Shown here: one piece after another, positions 10,205-17,782 of the stretch
Layout of the letters: every line of letters starts with the position of its first letter
How positions within the stretch are numbered: position 1 is the first letter of the stretch
Origin: Oppiella nova
Lineage: Eukaryota > Arthropoda > Arachnida > Sarcoptiformes > Oppiidae
Direction: 5' to 3'
Length of the DNA stretch: 20,017 nt
NCBI GenBank assembly: GCA_905397405.1
Contig: CAJPVJ010000851.1
Location: 1-20,017 of the forward strand
Translations under genes and position numbers: made by a program
The notes under the pieces: model-generated
What the model was told of the DNA's origin: nothing
Seen by the model: the letters and a program-made list of their open reading frames with translations, nothing else
Databases searched by the model: none

Positions 10205-11770
10205 TTATTGTGGGACCGGAAACCCGGGGTTCGGCGGATACCGGGGCCTATTGGTGCCCACACCGCGCGAGTATGGATTCATTCCTCCGGGCATCGGACC
10301 GGACATAAGAGTAGGTGGGGGTCCGGGCATTGAGCCGCCCATCGACATCGAGGGCGGCGGCGGTCCACCCATACCTCCCGGGTAGGGGCCGGCCATCGAC
10401 TGTTGCGGTGGTTGTTGTGAAGGCATCTGCTGTTGGTATTGTTGTTGTTGTTGTTGTTGCTGCTGCTGTTGAGAGACTGGAGGTTGTGGTCCACCGCCGT
10501 AACCGTGTATAGGACTCGGTTGGCCGTAACCAGATTGTGGAGGTCCACCCGGGCCTCCAGGTGTGGGTCCCGTTGGGGCCATCGATGTGGGCGGCGGTCC
10601 ACTCATCTGAGGGAACATCGATTGAGGCGGTGGTCCTCCCGGGCCTCCTAACTGTCCAGACGGTGGCGGCGCTCCAAACTGTCCCGGGGGTCGACCGGCC
10701 GGTGGCGGCGCTCCAAACGGCTGGTTGGGTGGGCCCTGAGGTCCACCAAATCCGGACATAGATTGCGGTTGAGATGGGGGTCCACCGGGATATCCACCGC
10801 CAATGCCCTGAGAAGTCGGTGGCGGCGGTCCTAACGGACTGGACTGTGGGTTCTGTAGTGGCAAACCTCCGGGTCCTCCCGGGAGGCCTGGATTCTGGCG
10901 ATTAGGCGGCGGAAACTGACCCGGATATGGTTGCGCCTGCACTTCGAAACGGGCCGGCGGTTGGGGCTGCTGTGGGAACCCCTGTCCACCCATCAGTTGA
11001 TTGCCGTACGACTGCTGGGGCTGACCCCCAGGCGATTGGTTTGGGTCTCCGCCCACAAGTGACTTGAGCTCCGGCGCCGACACATTACCCAACCCTTGCT
11101 GTTGTCGCGACTGCGAGGACAGGGATGAGACGCTGTCGGGCGTCGCCGAGCGCTTGTCCGACGACTCCTGGAGTCCGTTATGGAGTTCCTGTCGGCCGCC
11201 GAACGACTTCAACGGATCAAACTCTTTGTTGAGGGGCTGTCCCACTGAGGGCGCCGACCGTCGGGCGGCCGCCGTGTCTACGGTCTTATCGGTGGCGACA
11301 CTACTGTCCTCATCGGCGGCACCGGTGGCTGTGGAGGCCTTACGCGGCGCCTCCAAGCGGTCCAACAATATGTTACATCTGTTGCGGATGTGTTGCAACT
11401 CTTTGCGAATCACTTTCACCTCATCCGTCATCAGCGGTAAGGGCTGTCCGTTCACGAAGAGCGTGATCTTCAGTATACGCGAGCACTGGATGGCGAACGA
11501 CAGGTCGGAACTGTCAGCGATGGTAATCAAGTCGTTGTCCTCATCCTTGTATTTGATGACCACATCGTCGTTGGCGTCCAACTGTCCCCTGAAGACCCTC
11601 TGCATCATAAGGATGAGCTCGTCGTACGTGATCTCCTCGTTATGGATGGGTATCCGACGGATGTCTTCGCCGAACGACACTTTGATAATGAGTTTACCCG
11701 TGAGGTCCAGGTGTGAGAACTCGCCGTCGTTTACGGCCGTAAAACTGGCCGTCGAGTTGCTGGAGGCCAT
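10205..11770 (-). CDS. TFG: TFG (trafficking from ER to Golgi regulator) homologue, intronless
   Basis: TFG is a cytosolic scaffold at ER exit sites that clusters COPII carriers. The single open frame encodes 521 aa (human about 400). ATG 11770 is the first ATG and places the PB1 domain at residues about 25-107: LTGKLIIKVSFGEDIRRIPI carries the basic lysine, and YKDEDNDLITI the acidic OPCA motif. Alignment from memory with human TFG is nearly continuous here. A predicted coiled coil follows at about 115-141 (VIRKELQHIRNRCNILLDRL), then FDPLKSFGG and a TPDSVSSLSS motif like human TPDSIASSSS. The remainder, about 240-521, is Pro/Gly/Gln-rich and disordered, with an 11-Gln run, and ends near NPYSRGVGTNRP, matching human NPYARNRP. 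The tail is longer and richer in Pro-Gly than in vertebrates. The lack of introns is unusual beside intron-bearing neighbours, but the frame is intact and the gene has its own promoter-like region, so it appears functional. Confidence 0.94.
   Translation of the reverse strand: MASSNSTASFTAVNDGEFSHLDLTGKLIIKVSFGEDIRRIPIHNEEITYDELILMMQRVFRGQLDANDDVVIKYKDEDNDLITIADSSDLSFAIQCSRILKITLFVNGQPLPLMTDEVKVIRKELQHIRNRCNILLDRLEAPRKASTATGAADEDSSVATDKTVDTAAARRSAPSVGQPLNKEFDPLKSFGGRQELHNGLQESSDKRSATPDSVSSLSSQSRQQQGLGNVSAPELKSLVGGDPNQSPGGQPQQSYGNQLMGGQGFPQQPQPPARFEVQAQPYPGQFPPPNRQNPGLPGGPGGLPLQNPQSSPLGPPPPTSQGIGGGYPGGPPSQPQSMSGFGGPQGPPNQPFGAPPPAGRPPGQFGAPPPSGQLGGPGGPPPQSMFPQMSGPPPTSMAPTGPTPGGPGGPPQSGYGQPSPIHGYGGGPQPPVSQQQQQQQQQQQYQQQMPSQQPPQQSMAGPYPGGMGGPPPPSMSMGGSMPGPPPTLMSGPMPGGMNPYSRGVGTNRPRYPPNPGFPVPQ
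10439..10471 (-). repeat. Polyglutamine-coding CAA/CAG tract in TFG
   Basis: Eleven consecutive Gln codons, mixing CAG and CAA, are followed by a Tyr and more Gln codons. It lies in the disordered tail. The interruption by CAA makes large expansion less likely than in a pure CAG tract. Confidence 0.9.
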
Positions 11771-12205
11771 CGCCGGTGTCGGTGATAGTCGCGGGGGTTG
11801 TGAGCACTGGGAGGGAATGGTAGGCGTGGGTGTCCTGTCCAACAACTGGTGGACAGTTAGTGGACGAGTGGTTGCGGCGATTGTGTCAACCGATTGTCGG
11901 CTTTAATTCAATGGCTTTTTGAGCGCCGATTGACTGATGACTGCAAACAACGGCACAAAACAATAGGCTTTTAGTGATGAATGCATTTAATGTGGGAATC
12001 AATTGAATAGCATTTCAGTGGACTATAGTTACCCAAAGTAGTGGTCAAACAAACAGTGATATGGATCGCGGGATCAGTCGATGAAAGTGAAAGTAAATGA
12101 CAATCAATGGTATGGTATGTATGGGACAGACGTGTCGCTCATGACGTGAGACCAATGGCTAAACAAAACTGTTTGCGTGGAGTTTATATGAGTTACTGTG
12201 TGTTG

Positions 12206-12262
12206 AATGCACGCCAATAGGTGGCGCCCAATGCACGCCAATAGGTGGCGCCCAATGCACGC
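12206..12262. repeat. 24-bp tandem repeat carrying CCAAT boxes
   Basis: Two perfect 24-bp units (12206-12229 and 12230-12253) plus 9 bp of a third; each full unit contains GCCAATAGG and a GGCGCC palindrome. The repeat duplicates a CCAAT box with 24-bp spacing just upstream of the E-box palindrome. Confidence 0.92.
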
Positions 12263-12266
12263 GTGA

Positions 12267-12276
12267 GTCACGTGAC
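12267..12276. promoter_or_regulatory. GTCACGTGAC palindromic E-box
   Basis: This perfect 10-bp palindrome with a CACGTG core lies 165 bp before the PUS7 start codon. In vertebrates this sequence is the consensus CLEAR site bound by TFEB/MITF and is also a strong USF site. The same ten bases recur before the ZNF106-like gene. Confidence 0.6.
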
Positions 12277-12310
12277 AAACACACCATCGACTGACACACA
12301 AATGAATTAT

Positions 12311-12343
12311 AAATTGTGTTTAAATTGTGTTTAAATTGTGTTT
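12311..12343. repeat. Triple 11-bp repeat in the PUS7 leader or promoter
   Basis: Three perfect tandem copies of AAATTGTGTTT, followed by a partial fourth, lie about 100 bp before the PUS7 start codon. No known factor site was recognised. Confidence 0.9.
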
Positions 12344-12440
12344 AAATGGCATTGAATTGAATGAATGCATGCATTGAATGCACAGAACTGTCGGTCGAGT
12401 CATCAGAGTTTGCATTCAGAGGATATTTGCCATCAAAACG

Positions 12441-14556
12441 ATGGAGACATCACCGAAACGGATCAAATTGGACGCCACAGCTATCGGTGAGCCAATACCC
12501 TCCGCGAGCGGTGGTGTCGGTGATGATGAGGACAATAAGTGGCGCTCACTATTGGACAGGCGTTTCGATGAGAAGGACGTCGGTATCAGTGAATTCATCG
12601 GCCATTTCAAGCCATTCACAGCTGTGCTCAAGAACCGGTACTTTGTTATGATAATTGACTCGTGAATGGGTGTCCACTCATATGTGTTTGATCTGACATT
12701 CTTGTAGTTACGAAGACTTCTTAGTACACGAGATCTCCCGCGACCGTCGAGTCGTACGGCTATTGGACACGAGTCGACCCGTAGAGGATGTGATACCAGT
12801 GCTGGACATTCATGAAGTGCTCGACGATAGCACTGTTGAACAGATCCGCCAATTGGCGAAACCATGCGATGATAATGAGGTTGAGATGGACTCGACTATA
12901 GAATTCCTGGACAGTCAGCCAACTGTTGAGGAATCGGTGACTGAATCGACAGATACTACCGGAGTTAATGTGAAGTCATCAGAGGTTAAGATACCAGTGA
13001 CTGGTCTCTCGAAACACGCGAGAACTCGAATACATAAAGCCATTCGAGATAATTACGAGTCCTTAGAGACCTCGACCATCGGTGACACCGAAGCCGACAA
13101 ACATATTGTGGTGAAGCGAGTGGACAGTCGTAGTCATGATTCTAATGGTAGGCGTCGACACGCCTGGCCTCAGGACAAGGGAGAGTACATACACTTTGTG
13201 TTATATAAGGAGAACCGGGAGACACAACAGGCGCTCCAGGAGTTGGCCCTCAAAATGCATATCTCGGCCAAGAATTTCTCGACGGCCGGCACTAAAGACA
13301 AGCGCGCGATCACCGCACAGGAGGTGTCGGCCTATAAGGTGCCGCCCCGTAAGATATGGGAGGCCTCCCAACGGTGTCGGGACGTAGAGGTCGGGCACTT
13401 CAGGTTTGAGCGCCGGGAGATAAAGTTAGGCGATCTGAAGGGCAATCGATTTGATATAGTCTTGAGAGATGTACCGAAGAGTGTGGACATGGATGCAGTG
13501 GCCAAGAGTATGGAGTCGGTGCGAACTACCGGTGCCATCAATTACTACGGAATGCAACGCTTTGGCTTTCAGTACGAGAAGCCGTACGCCATCGGTATAG
13601 CTATATTGAGGCAACAGTGGGAACGGGTGGTTGAGTTGATACTATCTGATAGACCGCAAGACATTCAATGGCGCGATGGGTCCGGTATGTCGTTCAACGA
13701 GTGCCTGAATTTGTGGCGTAAGACTAGAGACGCGAAGTCGGCGTTTAATAACTGCCCTCAAAAGTGGACACCAGAGGCTACGCTACTGAAAGGACTATCC
13801 CGTGTGGCGGACAATGATTATATGGGCGCCCTATGCACTGGTATGCATCGTAATCAACGCCTACTATACCTCCATTGCTACCAAAGCTACGTATGGAATA
13901 GGACCGCCTCATATCGGGTCCGTACGTACGGCCAGAGAGTGGTAGCCGGAGACCTATTACTCAAAAGTGATAATGAAGTGGACAGTGAGGTTGTGGACAG
14001 TAATGGCGATAAAAAGGGCTCCAGATTTGGCGATAATATAGTGGTTGCAGATGAGAGGAACAGTAGTGGCGCCAGTATTTACGATATAGTACTCCCTGTG
14101 ATCGGCAGTGACAATGTGTGGCCGACTAATAGTGTCGGCGATTACATGAGGGAACTGTTGGGTGAGGACGAGGTGTCGGTCGATATGTTTAAAGCTTTAC
14201 CCAAACAGTGGTGTGTTTTCGGCACTTATCGTCGACTTTACGTCAAACCAGAAGACTTTGAGTACGAATGGTGTGATTATAAAGACCCGAATGTACCGCT
14301 CATTGACAGCGATTTAGTGACCATTAGACGTAAGGCCCAAGAAGTGGACAATTGTGGCGATAATAAGACTAAAGATGTTGAGTGTCGTAGTGCTGGTGAT
14401 GATAGTGTGGTAAATAGTGACGACAAGTTGGCGCTTAAGATATCGATGTCATTACCGACGAGTACTTACGCGACTATGATTTGCAGACAAATCACCAGAA
14501 CTGAGACCACGATTCTTGAGACTAAACCGTGGCTTAAGAGTAGATTCAATGTTTAG
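12441..14556 (+). CDS. PUS7: Pseudouridylate synthase 7 (TruD family), two exons
   Basis: PUS7 converts uridine to pseudouridine in tRNAs, mRNAs and small RNAs at UNUAR-type sites. Exons 12441-12637 and 12708-14556 are joined across a 70-bp GT-AG intron that splits an Arg codon, giving 681 aa (human 661). The N-terminal block DEKDVGISEF...LKNRYEDFLVHEI matches human EADVGITKF...LKERYSDFVVHEI. The TruD catalytic motif GTKDKRA has its Asp at residue 263; NYYGMQRFG follows at 344-352, and YLHCYQSYVWN and SLPTSTYATM mark the C-terminal half. Two poorly conserved Asp/Ser/Asn-rich insertions occur, one after GDLLLK (about residues 405-435) and one near 535-560. ATG 12441 is chosen because it leads directly into the conserved block with no better upstream ATG in frame. 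The gene starts head to head with TFG. All key residues are present, so it should be active. Confidence 0.95.
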
Positions 14557-15031
14557 AAATACTGTATAAATCAGTGACTGTTTTGTGGTTAAAATTATTT
14601 AGTTTTTTAATTAATACTGCATTTAATTCATAGTTAAAGTGTTGAACGGTTTGTAATATTTTTCAAACATTTTTCAAATTATAATTTAAGATCATTAAAA
14701 AATATTTGTATTTGTATTTGTATTGCTATCCCTTTCCCTGTCATACGATATATTATATAATTAGACCTATTATTTGGCTACCGTTCCCACGAATCAGTAT
14801 TTTCTGTATGCATGGTGACCACAATTATCTCTTAAGCACTTAATTCACTAACTTTTTGAGATAATTAGTGGTAAAACTGAATGAATCATAACGTTGTTTA
14901 TGAATGCCTCCAATGTTTACGTCAATGAAAATGTTTTGCATTTCATTTGAAAAGTCGTTTCAAAAAACTGTTTATATTTTGCGATTAAAACTGAAATGAA
15001 TTTAACGCCGAAAACGGCTATCAATCCGATT
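14557..15031. other. PUS7 to ZNF106-like spacer
   Basis: This AT-rich spacer has no credible gene. It holds the PUS7 3' UTR, a likely ATTAAA poly(A) signal at 14694-14699, a short TATTTG-type triple repeat at about 14703-14724, and the promoter of the next gene. Confidence 0.5.
14694..14699 (+). terminator. Variant poly(A) signal of PUS7 (ATTAAA)
   Basis: ATTAAA, the commonest variant of the poly(A) signal, lies about 140 bp after the PUS7 stop. No canonical AATAAA was noticed between the stop and this site. Confidence 0.35.
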
Positions 15032-15052
15032 GTCACGTGACTAACACGTGTT
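15032..15052. promoter_or_regulatory. Paired palindromic E-boxes upstream of the ZNF106-like gene
   Basis: GTCACGTGAC (15032-15041) is followed one base later by AACACGTGTT (15043-15052). Both are perfect palindromes with a CACGTG core, 75-95 bp before the start codon. The first is identical to the element at 12267-12276. Confidence 0.6.
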
Positions 15053-15125
15053 GACCACCCGTTGCCCTCAAAGCCTATCGCCTCCACTACTCACGAGTTG
15101 TGTCCGTTCGGTGATAATCGCAGCG

Positions 15126-17689
15126 ATGAGTGGATACCATAACCGTCGCAGACGTAGCCACGACTCGCCGGACCGATCGTCACCCGGAGCTGATCCCATG
15201 CAGTGGCGGAACACTAATCCCAATCAACACCAATCGCCGCACCGGCAGTTCGCTCACAACCAGCCCCCTATGCGGCCCCCACCCCACCCTTTCGGTGGCC
15301 CACAAATACCCCCTAATATGGGTCATCAGCGTATGTTTACCCCCAGAAGCAGTTATTTCGGCGCCGGTAATACCGGTCCGCAGATACCACCGGCGCCTAC
15401 AGTGGGTCAGCACTACAATACCGGCGCTTATTATGAGTCACCTGAACACCCGTCGACACCACCCCCGCCCCCAATGAGAGCCAACCCTCCCGTTCCCTAC
15501 GCTATGGCCGCCGATACGAGTCGAGCCGTGTATACACACCCGTCGGCGGCGCGCACACCAGAGCCCTCCGGAAGTACTGCGAGTGATATCTTCAATACTA
15601 TCGACATCGAGAACATCGATCAGATCCGAGAGGCAGTGATTAACGCCAACCGACAGACTGCCACCGGTCTGGTCCTCCAGGAGAGCACTGTCACCGAAAC
15701 TGATCCGACGGATACCGGCGGCGACCGAATGGCCGAACTTATAGCCGAATCGCGGAAGATATCAAACGAGTCGGAAGTGTTGACCCGCAGTCGCAAAGAC
15801 ACCGAAAGTCGGATCCAAGAGTTGGACAAAGAGTTGAAGGCTTTCGAGCAGAAGATCCGACTCAGGGATCAGTTGAAACGAACCAAAGACCAGTTCGAGG
15901 AGAAGATCGAGGCGTTGGGAAGGGATTCGAAGCGATTGCTCGACGAGATGGCAGACCTTAACCGCAGGATTAGGTCGGAGTCGACGACGAGCGCAGAGTC
16001 CGAGGCGTCAGTGATTCGCGAGGTGTCTGACGAGCAAAGGCCCGCTCGAGTCGATAGGCCCGGCCCTCCACAGCCCGCCGCTGCCAGAGCCCAGTCATCC
16101 CATTCCAGTCACAAACCGACTTCTTCTGGCTCGACGTCATCTTTGGTGTCGGCGCTGAAACGACCGAAGAGTTCGTCAGCACAACAGACAGCGGTTAAGA
16201 AGTTGCGAATCGCAGACCATATGTCTCCCAAACCGCCGGCGCTCAAGCCGTCCACACCATCGAGTGGTGGACCCAAACGCACAGCACATATAGCCTTTAG
16301 GGGGTCGACCTCTAGTCCACAAACTCGTTCGCCACTCACTCGCACGCCATTGACTCGAACACCACTCACGCGAACTGATTCACCGAAAATTAGTCGTCTT
16401 TGTCGTCAGCCCCCTCCCGGCCCCCAACGCTCAGGCAGTTCTGCGGTTACCAGTGGTGTGAAGACTTCGAAACCTCTTAGACCCGGAACGGGTGGCTCCA
16501 GAAACAGACGTTTGGACGATGATATGCCGGCCCAACAGACTGCCAGCGCTGCCGAACCCGTGTCCACCTCTGCGCCAACGGCTTCCGAAGCGAATAGAGC
16601 CGATATTGTGGCACCGGAACCGAGTCGTGATAATCCTTATAAACCTGTAGAGGAATCGTCGGACAGAGAAGTATTTGACGAGTTGTCCAAAATAGTTGAG
16701 TCACATATGGCTGCTTCAGAGCCGCCCCAGACATCACCGGCCGGTGCTTCAGAATTGACGAATGAAATGGACATAAATGCTGATGAAGTGGAACCAAATG
16801 AGGATCAGATGAGTGATAACAATGACGATAATGGTGGCGACGAGGAAGTGGTGAACGAAAGCCCTTTAAAAACGAAACCCATTGAGAAAGAAGTGGTTGT
16901 CGTGACCATCGAAAGCGATGACGACGGGGAACAGTATGTGTCGGACACCACGGAACTGGTAGCTCAGGTTAAGGCCGAAAACCCGGATCCGACTGACGAT
17001 ATCAATGTGTCGGACACGTCATCTCAGGCATCGGTACCCCTCAATACGTCCAACACATTCAATGAAAGCGGTTCTAAGTCTTCAACCGCTCTGGCATTTA
17101 GTAGACATGCGCTGAAGTACACGGGATTTGAGGACCAGGACGTCGTGCCCGCCGTTGACTACAGTATCGGTGCTCTGAAGCCGACCGCTGTCTCCTCCAA
17201 ATTCAAGGACAAGAATGTTGTCATAGCGTTGACCACATTTAAGGAGTATTTGTTGGCCTCTTATTTCGACGCAACTGTTCGCCGGTTCCACATAAACGAC
17301 AAACAAGACGTCATTCAATACGACGGACACGAAGGTCACGTGTGGGCTATGGTTGTGGTGGAGGGGACGGCCACTCAATGGCTGTACACCGGATGTAATG
17401 ACAAAAAGTTGCGACTTTACGACGCAATGACCGCCCGATTGCACCGTCAGATTGAACTCAAAGATCAGATCCTGTGTCTGGACTACCGATTCGGTCAAGT
17501 GTTCTGCGGTCTTATTAACGGAACTCTTTGTAAAGTGTCGGCCTTTCACGAGATGGTCAGTCAGGTGGCGAACCCAGAGGCCGACCAGGAGTTGATTAAG
17601 TCATTCCCAGTGAACGCCAATCGACGTATCTCTGCGGTGGTGGCCGTCAAAGTGGACATACAGTCGGATTGTGGGCTCACAAACATTGA
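15126..17689 (+). CDS. ZNF106: ZNF106-like WD40/zinc-finger protein, 5' part, cut by the N at 17690
   Basis: ZNF106 in vertebrates is a nuclear RNA-associated protein with C-terminal WD40 repeats and C2H2 fingers. This open frame gives 854 residues before the single N. It starts at ATG 15126 (MSGYHNRRRRSHDSP), a basic Arg/Ser and Pro-rich head. A long coiled coil lies at about 208-285 (IQELDKELKAFEQKIRL), followed by a disordered Ser/Thr/Pro region with a TPLTR repeat at about 400-415 and an acidic stretch near 555-575. WD40-type repeats begin about residue 660: LYTGCNDKKLRLYD and LCLDYRFGQVFCGLINGT resemble human LYTGSSDHTIRCYN and LCLHSRWRTLYAGLANGT (from memory). The head before the WD40 region is too divergent to align, so orthology rests on WD40 and the final finger. 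The missing end lies on the opposite strand right of the N; following it there would give about 1070 aa, against 1883 in human. Confidence 0.78.
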
Positions 17690-17690
17690 N
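17690..17690. other. Single ambiguous base, likely scaffold join
   Basis: One N interrupts the ZNF106-like coding frame, and the strand of the gene flips across it. The sequence right of it (17691-17782) is AT-rich and reads as the 3' UTR of the minus-strand copy. Confidence 0.9.
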
Positions 17691-17782
17691 CAATAATTAA
17701 GTACAAAATGGTAGTCAAAAATACAATTAAATTAAACCTAAATCTAAATGACTGATAATTTAGGGCACAATCTTTGGCACTA

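Larger units (their letters stand above)
11771..12440. promoter_or_regulatory. Bidirectional TFG / PUS7 promoter region
   Basis: The two genes start 670 bp apart and point away from each other, so this spacer must hold both promoters and 5' UTRs. Visible elements cluster nearer PUS7: a CRE-like TGACGTGA at about 12142-12149, CCAAT boxes at 12152, 12214 and 12238, and a GTCACGTGAC palindrome at 12267-12276. No clear TATA box was seen. Assignment of the elements to one gene or both cannot be made from sequence. Confidence 0.65.

Noticed and set aside
11064-11906. 280-codon open frame opposite TFG
   Set aside because: Ser/Leu-rich antisense shadow of the TFG coding sequence, with no recognisable motifs.
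17082-17549. 155-codon minus-strand frame, seen again on the plus strand at 18659-19126
   Set aside because: Antisense shadow of the ZNF106-like WD40 region; it appears twice only because the region is duplicated in inverted orientation.
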